Source: JAXGXT01 sp040772665 (GTDB taxonomy: Bacteria > Bacillota > Clostridia > Lachnospirales > Anaerotignaceae). From it: a DNA stretch of 64,000 nt. The notes beneath the pieces were generated by a model. That model searched no databases. It was given only the letters and a program-made list of their open reading frames with translations, and was not told the DNA's origin. The translations under genes and the position numbers were made by a program. Position 1 is the first letter of the stretch. Every line of letters starts with the position of its first letter. This document shows, piece after piece, positions 43,516 to 52,031 of this stretch. The DNA lies in assembly GCA_040772665.1 (NCBI GenBank), contig JAXGXT010000002.1:1-64000 (forward strand), given 5' to 3'.

Positions 43516-44514
43516 TTAATACTCAACCAAAATTTCGTCAGCGTCAATTTCTGCATTGGTAATTTTGTTTTCAAAAAGCCATTTGATGTTTTCTTCCCAA
43601 ACGCTTTTGCTTTGGCTTAAAAACTTCCCTTCTTCGTTTTCCATAGCAGGCAGAAGAATTTCCATGCTTTTTCTTTCTACATTTTCGTTAAGCGGGAAGT
43701 TTTCAGCATTTTGGTTTTCAAGAAGAAGTTTTAATGCACTTTCAGGGTCTTTCTTTACCTCTTCAAACCCTTTTCGGCTGGCACGAATAAACTTCTCCAT
43801 CTTTTCGGGGTTTTCATTCATCTGCTTTTCACCGCCGATTAAAATAAGCTCATAATAATTGGGCATTCCGTAATCGCTTGGATAAAAATAATTTACCTCA
43901 AACCCGCTTTCCTCCATTTGAGGAACCTCATGGTTTACCATACCGCCTATTGTGGCATCAACATTTCCTGTTGTCATAGAACTCATAATGTCAAAACCCA
44001 CATCAATCATCTCAACTTGTTCAGGGTCTTCCCCGGCTTTTTCAACCATATATTCCACTATGGCACGGCTAAGCTCGTTGCTTGTTTCCCCCACCTTTTT
44101 GCCCACTAAATCCTTAGGCTCTTTTATTTCCTTTTCTTTAAGAGAAAGAATAATGTTAAGGGGAGTTCGGCATACTGCCCCCACAGATTTTATAGGTATG
44201 TCCTGATTAACCTTTGCCATTATTAAATCATGCATGTAATAAATTCCAGCATCAGCCTTGCCTGCCGCAGTAAGGGATATTGCATCATTGGCATTGGCAG
44301 GAAACTGTATGTTTACTTTCAATCCCTCTTCTTCGTAATATCCTTTGTCTATTGCCTCATAAATAAAAGAATGTACAGCGTTTGGATACCAGTCAAGAAC
44401 AATGTTAAATTCCTCTAAAGTTTTCGAACCCTCATTATTTTTTTCCGCCTTTTGTGTGCAGCCGCTTAATATAAATAAGGCAGCCAAAACAAATATCAAA
44501 ACTCTCTTTTTCAT
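43516..44514 (-). CDS. thiY: ABC transporter binding lipoprotein, thiamine-pyrimidine type (ThiY-like)
   Basis: An NMT1/ThiY-like periplasmic-type binding protein. The signal ends with a lipobox at Cys 19 (LFILSGC). The mature part begins EFNIVLDWYPNAVHSFIYEA, matching the family that binds N-formyl-4-amino-5-aminomethyl-2-methylpyrimidine or HMP, a thiamine precursor. The start at 44514 has GGAGGAAAGAG upstream and overlaps the permease stop region. It ends the tenA-thiZ-thiX-thiY operon that is governed by a TPP riboswitch, which supports the substrate. A riboflavin or other NMT1 ligand is less likely. Confidence 0.88.
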   Translation of the reverse strand: MKKRVLIFVLAALFILSGCTQKAEKNNEGSKTLEEFNIVLDWYPNAVHSFIYEAIDKGYYEEEGLKVNIQFPANANDAISLTAAGKADAGIYYMHDLIMAKVNQDIPIKSVGAVCRTPLNIILSLKEKEIKEPKDLVGKKVGETSNELSRAIVEYMVEKAGEDPEQVEMIDVGFDIMSSMTTGNVDATIGGMVNHEVPQMEESGFEVNYFYPSDYGMPNYYELILIGGEKQMNENPEKMEKFIRASRKGFEEVKKDPESALKLLLENQNAENFPLNENVERKSMEILLPAMENEEGKFLSQSKSVWEENIKWLFENKITNAEIDADEILVEY

Positions 44515-45254
44515 ATCTCTTTCCTCCATTTCAAAAGCTTTTCCTCAATTATTCCTATAACTGCAACCAACATCATTGCAATAACACTTAAAAGCACAAC
44601 AGGTGCAAATACACCTGCTCCATCAAGCTGTGTCATCATTCTTTTGCTGAAATATCCTAAACCTTTTTGTGCACCCAGCCATTCTGCAATTGCCGCACCT
44701 ATAATGCTTAAGGGTATTGACATTTTAAGCGCTGAAAAAAAATAAGGCATTGCCCCGGGCATTTTAAGCTTAAAAAAAATGTCCCTCTTTCCTGCACCGT
44801 ATGTAATAAGAAGCTCTTCCATCTCTCGTTTTGTGCTTTTAAATCCGTCATATACAGTTATGGTAATGGGAAAAAACGTAATAAGCACAGTTACAATAAC
44901 CTTGCTCCATATTGTATAGCCAAACCAAAGCACAAAAAGCGGTGCAATTGCCGTTGTGGGTATTGTTTGAGAGGCAATAACCAAAGGATAAACAGAATTT
45001 TTTACCTTTTCATTTAAATCCATAATAACTGCCAGCCCAAGCCCCAAAAAAACAGAAATTAAAAGCCCTAAAAAGGTAACCCCCATTGTGGCAGGCAAAT
45101 GTATCATAAACAAAGGCTCTCTAAGAAGCCAAATCTTTTTTAAAATTCCCACAGGCGACGGAAGAATATAATGGGCATCAATAACCATAGCTATAAACTG
45201 CCAAATGATAATTATAATAGCTGATAACAAAAAAGACGGTAAGTTTTTTTTCAT
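44511..45254 (-). CDS. thiX: ABC transporter permease, thiamine-precursor type (ThiX-like)
   Basis: The 247-residue membrane protein has six predicted helices and the EAA loop that contacts the ATPase (LLITYGAGKRDIFFKLKMPG). It belongs to the SsuC/TauC/ThiX permease group. It overlaps the ATPase gene by four bases (ATGA) and its stop lies immediately ahead of the ThiY-like start, so the three components are translationally coupled. Substrate assignment rests on the riboswitch and tenA. Confidence 0.9.
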   Translation of the reverse strand: MKKNLPSFLLSAIIIIIWQFIAMVIDAHYILPSPVGILKKIWLLREPLFMIHLPATMGVTFLGLLISVFLGLGLAVIMDLNEKVKNSVYPLVIASQTIPTTAIAPLFVLWFGYTIWSKVIVTVLITFFPITITVYDGFKSTKREMEELLITYGAGKRDIFFKLKMPGAMPYFFSALKMSIPLSIIGAAIAEWLGAQKGLGYFSKRMMTQLDGAGVFAPVVLLSVIAMMLVAVIGIIEEKLLKWRKEI

Positions 45255-46000
45255 ATTTTAACTATGCCTCCCAGCTCTTTTATAATTTTTTCCTTAAGCT
45301 CTGTAACCTCTGTTTTTTTCAAGTCATCACGGCTTCTTGGATAATCCAAGGGAATTTCATATTCATCAAAATATGTTATGGGTTGGTCTTTAATAACAAA
45401 AATTCTTCTGCTTAAAAAAATCGCTTCTTCCACATCATGGGTAACAAAAACTATTGTTTTTCTAAGCCTTGACCACTCCTCTAAAAGCCATTGCTGCAAT
45501 GATATTTTCGTCAAGCTGTCAAGGGCGGAAAAAGGCTCGTCAAGCAGCAAAAGCTCTCCTCCTGCAAGCAGAGCCCTTGCAAAAGAAACTCTCTGCTTCA
45601 TTCCCCCTGATAAATCCTTGGGAAACCTGTCACGATAGTCATAAAGACCCACTTCTTTAAGGATTTTGGCCGATTTTTCGCTCATTTGCCTTTTATCCGC
45701 TTTTTGAATTTCCATAGGCAGCCTTACGTTTTCTTCTATTGTTCTCCAAGGATAAAGCAAATCTTTTTGGGGCATATAGGCACAATAGTTTTTAATTGCC
45801 GAAACAGAAAGTCCGTTAACAAGAATTTCGCCTTTACAAGGTTTTTCTAAACCGTTTATAAGACGAAAAATTGTGCTTTTGCCGCACCCTGAAGCACCGA
45901 CTATTGAAACAAGCTCTCCTTCTTTAACATTAAAAGAAAGGTCTGTAATAATATTTTCGCTGTCTCCTGTGTATCTGAAATCTACATCTTTAAATTTTAG
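45251..46000 (-). CDS. thiZ: ABC transporter ATP-binding protein, thiamine-precursor type (ThiZ-like)
   Basis: The nucleotide-binding subunit has Walker A GASGCGKST, Q-loop PQKDLLYPW, the signature LSGGMKQRVSFARALL and Walker B LLLLDEPFSALD with the switch His in FVTHDVEEA. It is related to SsuB/TauB. The start at 46000 is chosen because the longer frame back to 46027 would overlap tenA without need; GGAGATGTAG lies inside the end of tenA. It energises import of a thiamine pyrimidine precursor. Confidence 0.9.
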   Translation of the reverse strand, partial: LKFKDVDFRYTGDSENIITDLSFNVKEGELVSIVGASGCGKSTIFRLINGLEKPCKGEILVNGLSVSAIKNYCAYMPQKDLLYPWRTIEENVRLPMEIQKADKRQMSEKSAKILKEVGLYDYRDRFPKDLSGGMKQRVSFARALLAGGELLLLDEPFSALDSLTKISLQQWLLEEWSRLRKTIVFVTHDVEEAIFLSRRIFVIKDQPITYFDEYEIPLDYPRSRDDLKKTEVTELKEKIIKELGGIVKI

Positions 46001-46008
46001 CATATAAA

Positions 46009-46668
46009 CTACATCTCCATATTCCAAGCCATATCCCAGAACATATACTCATATCTGCTGCATTTTATTATTATTTCTTCAAGGTTTTTGATTTTTTCCT
46101 CGTCATAATCTTTTGTAAGACTGTCCACAAGGCTTATGATTTCCTCGTTGGATTTTCTGTATTCATCGCCTATGTATGTTTTAATCCAGTTGCCGTAAAA
46201 ATCATGCTCTTTAGCACCTTCAATTTTCTCTAAAAAATCTCCTATACACTTGTAACTCCAGGAACACGCAAGCACAGTAACGGCAATCTCTGCAATGCCT
46301 TCCATAAACGCAACTGAAAGCATATATTTTGTGTAGCTTTCTGTTGCAAGGGCCGGCTTTGCTTTTTCAATGTCCTCAAGGCTTATTCCAAACTGTGCCA
46401 TATAATCTTTGTGGGTTGTTGATTCTCCCCCTAAAATATCAAAAATTAACCCTGCAAACTTTGTCATATGTTTTTCATTTTTTGATTTAACAACACCAAG
46501 GGCAAAAACCTTTGAATAGTCCATAAGATAAAGATAATCCTGAACCATGTAAAACTTAAACTTTTCACTATCAAGGCTTCCGTCGCCTATTCCGCAAACA
46601 AAAGGATGAGTATTGTAGCTTTGCCAAATCTCTTCTACACAATTGTAAAGACGCTGTGAAACTTTCAT
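46009..46668 (-). CDS. tenA: TenA-family thiaminase II / aminopyrimidine aminohydrolase
   Basis: TenA deaminates aminopyrimidine thiamine-breakdown products to HMP for salvage. Catalytic residues seem conserved: Asp in FYMVQDYLYL, Cys in LACSWSYKCIGD and the late Glu in YEYMFWDMAW. The 219-residue length fits. The ATG at 46668 follows AAGGAGGTTTTATTTT; the upstream ATG at 46701 lies in the riboswitch terminator. It is the first gene after the TPP riboswitch and is followed by the transporter genes, giving a compact salvage operon. Confidence 0.93.
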   Translation of the reverse strand: MKVSQRLYNCVEEIWQSYNTHPFVCGIGDGSLDSEKFKFYMVQDYLYLMDYSKVFALGVVKSKNEKHMTKFAGLIFDILGGESTTHKDYMAQFGISLEDIEKAKPALATESYTKYMLSVAFMEGIAEIAVTVLACSWSYKCIGDFLEKIEGAKEHDFYGNWIKTYIGDEYRKSNEEIISLVDSLTKDYDEEKIKNLEEIIIKCSRYEYMFWDMAWNMEM

Positions 46669-46689
46669 AAAATAAAACCTCCTTAAATT

Positions 46690-46830
46690 AAAAAAAGACA
46701 TTCCCCAAGCGGAATGTCTAAAAATATAATAATAATATTCTCTGCACTTCCTGCGCCGGTACTAACCGTCAGGTTCAAAGGGACTATCTCAGCATCGACA
46801 ATTAAAAATTATCGCAGCACCCCTGGGCCA
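46690..46830 (-). promoter_or_regulatory. TPP riboswitch with terminator, upstream of tenA
   Basis: On the minus strand the THI element is clear: GGGGTGCTGCG at the 5' side, CTGAGATAGTCCC, then TTTGAACCTGA and GTTAGTACCGGCGCAGG. The expression platform is a hairpin, AGACATTCC (46705-46697 on the complement) with its partner at 46719-46711, followed by a U run. When TPP is bound the operon should be switched off. Confidence 0.95.
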
Positions 46831-46849
46831 TTTTATTTAATTAACGCAG

Positions 46850-46878
46850 ATTATATACCAAAGAGCACATATTGTAAA
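46850..46878 (-). promoter_or_regulatory. Sigma-A promoter of the thiamine salvage operon
   Basis: On the minus strand TTTACA (46878-46873) and TATAAT (46855-46850) are 17 bases apart, just before the riboswitch core. Confidence 0.75.
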
Positions 46879-47056
46879 GGACAACTTTTAGTTTTTGTGA
46901 ACCATATAATTAATTTCAACAATTTAAAAGTTTATTTTTGCAGATCAAATCCCTTAAATCTTTAACTTTTCTGATGCGTTTGTTAAGGCTCTGTCTTTTA
47001 TTTCAGTTAAATTAATTTATGTTAAAATTTAATAATATGTGGTAAACAAAAAACCT

Positions 47057-47085
47057 TTGACACAAAACTAAAATACAGATATAGT
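47057..47085 (+). promoter_or_regulatory. Sigma-A promoter of the threonine/serine exporter genes
   Basis: TTGACA (47057-47062) and TATAGT (47080-47085) are exactly 17 bases apart. The 5' leader of about 135 bases has an unused AAAGGAG site but no clear small gene. Confidence 0.75.
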
Positions 47086-47228
47086 ATGAATGCCAAAACC
47101 ATCTTAGAAAGGAGAATTCAAGAGGAATAACCAAATAAACATATGTAACGCCAATGTTTTTTCTCTTGAAACTGAGATTTTATATAAACTAATCTTAAGT
47201 TTAGATAAAACCTCTTTAAAAATCAAAT

Positions 47229-47993
47229 ATGAAAGAACACACACTTTTAAACTTTGCCGTATCAATTGGAGAAATAATGCTTAAAAGCGGTGCGGAAATA
47301 CAAAGAGTTGAAGATACAATGGAAAGAATACTTATTGTGGGCGGCATAACAAACTCTGAAGCCTTTGCAACACCCACAGGTCTTTTTGCATCAATACACA
47401 CGGCAAATTCAAAGCCAATAACAATTTTGCGCCGAATTAACGAACATTCCATTGACCTTGAAAAGCTTACAAGGGCAAACTCTCTTTCCAGAGAATTTGT
47501 TGAAGGGAAAATAAGTCTTGAAGAAGGTCTTTTAGAGCTTGAAGAGATAAATAACCTTCGTTCATCTTCAAAGACCGTAAATCTTCTTGCCTATGGTGTA
47601 ATATGTTTTTGTTTTACAGCACTTTTCGGCGGAGATTTTAGGGAGGCGGTTGCTTCTTTTGTCTGCGGTGTAATACTTGGTTTATTTACATTTTTTTTGG
47701 GAAACAAAAACATTACACCTTTTTTAAAAAGCCTTATTAGCGGTTCTCTTGTTGCTGTGGTTTCACTTATCATTTCCTACATTATAAAAACCATAGGCTA
47801 TGAAGTTGTTATACTTGGTGCGTTAATGCCCCTTGTGCCCGGTGTTGCAATAACAAATGCCATAAGGGATATAATGAACCGTGATTTTCTTTCGGGAACA
47901 AGCAGAATTATGGAAGCTCTTATTATAGCTGTTTCCATTGCCGTTGGTGTTGGAATAATTTTCAGTGTGCTTCAAATAAAGGGAGGTGGCTAA
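47229..47993 (+). CDS. Threonine/serine exporter, ThrE N-terminal-domain protein (YjjP-like)
   Basis: This is the first half of a split ThrE-type exporter. A soluble N-terminal region with LKSGAEIQRVEDTMERI and TPTGLFASI (family hallmarks, DUF1212) is followed by five predicted membrane segments, including LMPLVPGVAITNAIRDI. The 254 residues match YjjP. ThrE proteins export threonine and serine, and YjjP/YjjB homologues have been linked to succinate export, so substrate is uncertain. No strong ribosome site lies before ATG 47229. The partner gene follows after five bases. Confidence 0.86.
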   Translation: MKEHTLLNFAVSIGEIMLKSGAEIQRVEDTMERILIVGGITNSEAFATPTGLFASIHTANSKPITILRRINEHSIDLEKLTRANSLSREFVEGKISLEEGLLELEEINNLRSSSKTVNLLAYGVICFCFTALFGGDFREAVASFVCGVILGLFTFFLGNKNITPFLKSLISGSLVAVVSLIISYIIKTIGYEVVILGALMPLVPGVAITNAIRDIMNRDFLSGTSRIMEALIIAVSIAVGVGIIFSVLQIKGGG

Positions 47994-47998
47994 GGAGC

Positions 47999-48463
47999 AT
48001 GGCGGAACTGATATTTAACTGCATTTTAAATTTTGCCCTTGCCATGGCAGCAGCCGCAGGGTTTGCAATAATATTTAACGCACCTAAAAAAGAACTTATA
48101 CACTGCGGGGTAACAGGTGCCATGGGTTGGGTTATATACTTTTTGTCAATGACATTTACAGAAAGCGCAACAGTTTCCACATTCCTTGGTGCTCTTTCGC
48201 TTGCGGCATGTTCAAGGCTTTTTTCATACACAAGAAAGGCACCCTCCACTTTGTTTTTAATTCCCGGCATAATACCTCTTGTGCCAGGTACCAACATGTA
48301 TAACACAATGAAAGCTGTTTTGGAAAACAATTTGTATACATCATATATGGAGGCCATAAAAGCCTTAAAACTTGCAGGAGCAATAGCCTTGGGAATAATA
48401 TTGATTTTTACACTTCCCTACAAGGCATTTGAGATTTTTTCTCCTAAAAAGCAAGTAAAATAA
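47999..48463 (+). CDS. Threonine/serine exporter, ThrE C-terminal-domain protein (YjjB-like)
   Basis: The 154-residue protein has about five membrane segments and corresponds to the second half of ThrE (DUF3815, YjjB), with GAMGWVIYFLSM and IPGIIPLVPGTNMYNTM. The two halves are expected to assemble into one exporter. It begins at ATG 47999 after GGAGGTGGCTAAGGAG, part of which lies in the end of the previous gene. A diverged member of the repeat family follows the stop. Confidence 0.87.
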   Translation: MAELIFNCILNFALAMAAAAGFAIIFNAPKKELIHCGVTGAMGWVIYFLSMTFTESATVSTFLGALSLAACSRLFSYTRKAPSTLFLIPGIIPLVPGTNMYNTMKAVLENNLYTSYMEAIKALKLAGAIALGIILIFTLPYKAFEIFSPKKQVK

Positions 48464-48469
48464 AAGAGA

Positions 48470-48640
48470 AGCTTTGGGAGCTGCCCAAATCCATTCTCTT
48501 TTAAAAAAACAAAATAGAAACTTTTTCTAAAACCGCATGGATATGCGGTTTTAGTTGGTTAAGGAGGAATATGTGAAGAAGTGATTTGCAAAGCAAGTTC
48601 ATGACAAAATTCAAGGTCTTACCCTTATTCGGCTTGGATG
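48470..48640. repeat. Decayed member of the dispersed repeat family, with hairpin
   Basis: TTTGGGAGCTGCCCAAA at the start, an AAAACCGCAT hairpin at 48529-48552, then GTTAAGGAGGAATATG, GATTTGCAAAGCAAGTTC, CATGAC and CAAGGTCTTACCCTTA resemble, in the same order, modules of copy B, with much of the central part lost. The hairpin may terminate the exporter operon. Confidence 0.6.
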
Positions 48641-48647
48641 TTTTAAA

Positions 48648-49463
48648 CTATATTTTTTTCTTAGCCTTTTCTTGAATCTTCATGTCTTTTTCAATAACAG
48701 CATCAATTGCTTTTGTGATTGATGCTTCAAAGCTGCTTTTTTGCAGTGAGTAAAGACCTTCAATTGTTGTTCCCCCAGGTGAGCATACTTCATCAATAAG
48801 CTGCCAAGGGTGTCCTGATGATTGAAGTATCATTTTCGCACTTCCCATAACTGTGCTTGCGGCTATTTCAAGAGCCTGTTTTTTTGGCATACCTGCTTTT
48901 ACGGCTGCATGTGCAACAGCGTCTATATAAAGGTAGGCGAATGCAGGTGAACTTCCTGCAATTGCACTGAAAATGCTGAACATGTTTTCAGGGATTTTTG
49001 TTATTGTTCCTATTGCGGCAAAAACTTCTTCCACAATTTGCTCCTGAGTTGTGGAAACTTTGGAGTTTGTGCAATATCCCGTTGTTGACATAAGGGATTT
49101 TGCGTTTATGTTGGGCATAACCCTAACCAAGGGTTTGTCTTCTCCAAGGTTGGTTTCCAGATATTCTATGGTTTTTCCAACGGCAAGAGAAATAATCAAA
49201 GGCTTTCTTTCACCAAGCCGGGTTTTAATTTCACCTATGATGTTGTCAAGAACTTGAGGTTTAACCCCCAAAATTATTACATCACAATCTAAAATTTCAT
49301 CTCTGTTTTCCGCTATTAAAATTTTACATTCGCTTCTAAGGGCCTTAAGCTTTTCTTTGGAAGGATTAAAGGCTAAAATTTCTTTTCCGCTGAGTCCGCC
49401 TTTTACCATTCCTTTTATTATTGCAGAGGACATATTCCCCGCACCTAAAAAACCAAATTTCAT
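48648..49463 (-). CDS. proC: Pyrroline-5-carboxylate reductase
   Basis: ProC performs the last step of proline synthesis, reducing pyrroline-5-carboxylate with NAD(P)H. The Rossmann motif GFLGAGNMSSAI is at the N-terminus, with VMPNINA in the middle and SPGGTTIEGL near the end. The length of 272 residues is normal. ATG 49463 is preceded by GGAGATGATTGTT; the longer frame to 49517 has no site. It is monocistronic and divergent from the nuoE-like operon. Confidence 0.95.
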   Translation of the reverse strand: MKFGFLGAGNMSSAIIKGMVKGGLSGKEILAFNPSKEKLKALRSECKILIAENRDEILDCDVIILGVKPQVLDNIIGEIKTRLGERKPLIISLAVGKTIEYLETNLGEDKPLVRVMPNINAKSLMSTTGYCTNSKVSTTQEQIVEEVFAAIGTITKIPENMFSIFSAIAGSSPAFAYLYIDAVAHAAVKAGMPKKQALEIAASTVMGSAKMILQSSGHPWQLIDEVCSPGGTTIEGLYSLQKSSFEASITKAIDAVIEKDMKIQEKAKKKI

Positions 49464-49675
49464 AACAATCATCTCCATATAACAGTTTATATATAGTTGT
49501 TCGGCAATTATGAACACTTATAATGCTTTATACCTTTGTAATTTTATCAGTATTTACAAAATTAATCAATGGCCCATAAATATAAACGAATTTTCATATA
49601 TATTTTTACATAAAAAATCCTAATTATAGGAGTGGCTTTATTATTGCATTAAAATAGTTCATGTGATAAAATTAG

Positions 49676-49703
49676 TTGAAATTTTGTATACATTTTTTAT
49701 GAT
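49676..49703 (+). promoter_or_regulatory. Probable promoter of the NuoE/NuoF/NuoG-type operon
   Basis: TTGAAA (49676-49681) and TATGAT (49698-49703) are 16 bases apart, about 37 bases before the first start codon. Confidence 0.5.
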
Positions 49704-49740
49704 GAGAAAAAATCTTTAAATACAGTTAGGAGATGTTTTT

Positions 49741-50271
49741 ATGAGTTGCAGCTGTAACAATGTTCAAAACTCCCTTGCCCAGCTTGAAAAGGCGGGGATT
49801 GACGCAAGCCTTCTTAGCCCTGTTTTAGAAAAGTACGGCAAAACAGAAGGAAGCCTTATAACAATTTTGCAAAAGGCACAGGATATTTACGGGTATCTTC
49901 CCGTTCCCCTTCTTAACTACATAGCTCTTGAAACAGGAAATAAACCTGCAAAGGTTTTAGGCGTTGCCACATTTTACACACAGTTTCGTCTTGAGCCTGT
50001 GGGCAAATATCTTATTATGCTTTGTCAGGGAACTGCCTGTCATGTAAACGGCTCTGCTGCCATAGAAGAAGTGATCTGCGAGGAGCTTAACATTAAAGAG
50101 GGAGAAACCACAGAAGACGGGCTTTTTACCCTTAACAATGTTGCCTGTCTTGGATGTTGTTCTTTATCACCTGTTATGATGATAAACGATGAAACATACG
50201 GAACCCTAACCCCTGAGAAAACAAGGGAAATTCTTGCCTCAATCAAACAAAAGGAGGTTGAAGAAAAATGA
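49741..50271 (+). CDS. NuoE-like [2Fe-2S] subunit of an NADH-linked complex
   Basis: The 176-residue protein is of the thioredoxin-like [2Fe-2S] ferredoxin fold. The four ligands are in LCQGTACHV (C-x4-C) and VACLGCCSLSP (C-x3-C). An N-terminal helical part contains GSLITILQKAQDIYGYLP. Such subunits carry electrons in bifurcating hydrogenases, formate dehydrogenases and Stn-type complexes. Its stop overlaps the NuoF-like start by ATGA. The start follows TTAGGAGATG. Confidence 0.92.
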   Translation: MSCSCNNVQNSLAQLEKAGIDASLLSPVLEKYGKTEGSLITILQKAQDIYGYLPVPLLNYIALETGNKPAKVLGVATFYTQFRLEPVGKYLIMLCQGTACHVNGSAAIEEVICEELNIKEGETTEDGLFTLNNVACLGCCSLSPVMMINDETYGTLTPEKTREILASIKQKEVEEK

Positions 50272-52016
50272 AATTAGTTATCGGTAAGGGAAGCTGCGGA
50301 ATTGCCGCAGGTGCAAATAAGGTAAGCGAAGCTGCCATAAAATATATTTCCGAAAACAATATTGATATGGAAGTGTGCGTAACAGGCTGTATAGGAATGT
50401 GCTATCTTGAGCCTATTGTGGATTTTATAGATGACAAAGGTGAAAAAACAACATACGTTAAGGTTGATACTGAAAATATTTCAGAAATAATTGACAGTCA
50501 TAACAAAAGCCAAACATCAAAACCCAATGAAATAAGCAATGAGGATTTGGAAAACTTAAAAAAACAGACGAGGGTTGCTCTTAGAAACTGCGGAATTATT
50601 AACCCTGAAAACATTGATGAATACATAGAAAAAGGCGGCTACAAGGCCTTTGAAAAGTGTGTCTTAACATTAACTCAAGACCAGGTTATTGATGAAATTA
50701 AGGTTTCAGGTCTTGCCGGAAGAGGCGGGGCGGGTTTTCCCACATGGTTTAAATGGAACGCCGCAAAAAATGCACAGGGAGTAAAAAAATATACAATTTG
50801 TAATGCCGACGAAGGCGACCCGGGCGCTTTTATGGACAGGGCTGTAATTGAGGGTGACCCTCATGCGCTTATTGAAGGTATGCTTATAGCTGCTTATGCC
50901 ATGGGCAGTGACGAGGGTATTGTATATGTAAGGGCGGAATATCCTCTTGCCATAAAACGTCTTACAAATGCCATTGAAGAGGCAAAAGAGAGAGGTTATC
51001 TTGGAACAAATATTTTAGGAAGCAATTTTTCTTTTGATATAAGAATTAAAGCCGGAGCAGGAGCTTTTGTCTGCGGTGAAGAAACAGCACTTATTGCTTC
51101 TTTGGAGGGAGAAAGGGGAATGCCTCGTCTTAAACCTCCTTTCCCTGCACAAAAGGGATTTTGGCAAAAACCAAGCAACATTAATAATGTTGAAACATAT
51201 GCAAACGTGCCTTGGATTTTATTAAACGGCGGTTCGGCTTTTTCAGCAATGGGGACTGAAAACAGCAAGGGCACAAAAGTTTTTGCTCTTACGGGAAAAA
51301 TTAAAAACGGCGGTCTTGTGGAAATTCCCATGGGTGCAAAAATAAGAGATGTTATTTACGGCATAGGCGGAGGAATAAAAGACGATAAAGCTTTTAAAGC
51401 CGTTCAAATGGGCGGGCCTTCAGGCGGATGTATCCCTGCAGAGCTTATTGACACAATTATAGACTATAAATCCCTTGGGGCAACAGGTGCAATAATGGGC
51501 AGCGGCGGTATGGTTGTTATGGACGAAACAACATGCATGGTTGACATGGCTCGTTTCTTCCTTGATTTTACTTGCAAAGAAAGCTGCGGAAAATGCATAC
51601 ATTGCCGTATGGGAACAAAAAGAATGCTTGAAATTCTTACAAGAATAACACAGGGAGAGGGAAAAGACGGAGATATTGAACTTCTTGCATCCTTGGCAGA
51701 GCAGATTAAATCTTCTTCTTTGTGCGGCCTTGGACAGACTGCTCCAAACCCTGTTTTAACAACGATTAAATATTTCAGAAATGAATATGAAGACCATATT
51801 TATAATAAAAAATGTACTGCTCACCAGTGTGCGGCACTTGTTACCTACGATATTAATGCGGAAAAATGTATCGGCTGTACCTTATGTGCAAGAAACTGTC
51901 CTGTTGATGCAATAGAGGGAAAAGTTAAAGAGGTGCATGTTATTGATCAGGAAAAATGCATTAAATGCGGCAAATGTCTTACAAGCTGTAAGTTTGGCGC
52001 TGTAATAAAAGACTAA
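50268..52016 (+). CDS. NuoF-like NADH-binding flavin/iron-sulfur subunit
   Basis: Domains in order: an N-terminal [2Fe-2S] thioredoxin-like part (KGSCGIAAG and CVTGCIGMC), the FMN/NADH domain (GRGGAGFPTWFKW and NADEGDPGAFMDR), a [4Fe-4S] binding segment (ESCGKCIHCRMGTKRM and LCGLGQTAPNP) and two C-terminal ferredoxin clusters (CIGCTLCARNCPVDA and CIKCGKCLTSC). This is the HydB/HylB-type layout, where NADH and ferredoxin couple through a bifurcating flavin. The 582 residues are full length. It overlaps the previous gene by four bases and lies 15 bases before the fusion gene. Confidence 0.95.
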   Translation: MKLVIGKGSCGIAAGANKVSEAAIKYISENNIDMEVCVTGCIGMCYLEPIVDFIDDKGEKTTYVKVDTENISEIIDSHNKSQTSKPNEISNEDLENLKKQTRVALRNCGIINPENIDEYIEKGGYKAFEKCVLTLTQDQVIDEIKVSGLAGRGGAGFPTWFKWNAAKNAQGVKKYTICNADEGDPGAFMDRAVIEGDPHALIEGMLIAAYAMGSDEGIVYVRAEYPLAIKRLTNAIEEAKERGYLGTNILGSNFSFDIRIKAGAGAFVCGEETALIASLEGERGMPRLKPPFPAQKGFWQKPSNINNVETYANVPWILLNGGSAFSAMGTENSKGTKVFALTGKIKNGGLVEIPMGAKIRDVIYGIGGGIKDDKAFKAVQMGGPSGGCIPAELIDTIIDYKSLGATGAIMGSGGMVVMDETTCMVDMARFFLDFTCKESCGKCIHCRMGTKRMLEILTRITQGEGKDGDIELLASLAEQIKSSSLCGLGQTAPNPVLTTIKYFRNEYEDHIYNKKCTAHQCAALVTYDINAEKCIGCTLCARNCPVDAIEGKVKEVHVIDQEKCIKCGKCLTSCKFGAVIKD

Positions 52017-52031
52017 GGGGAGGAAATTAGT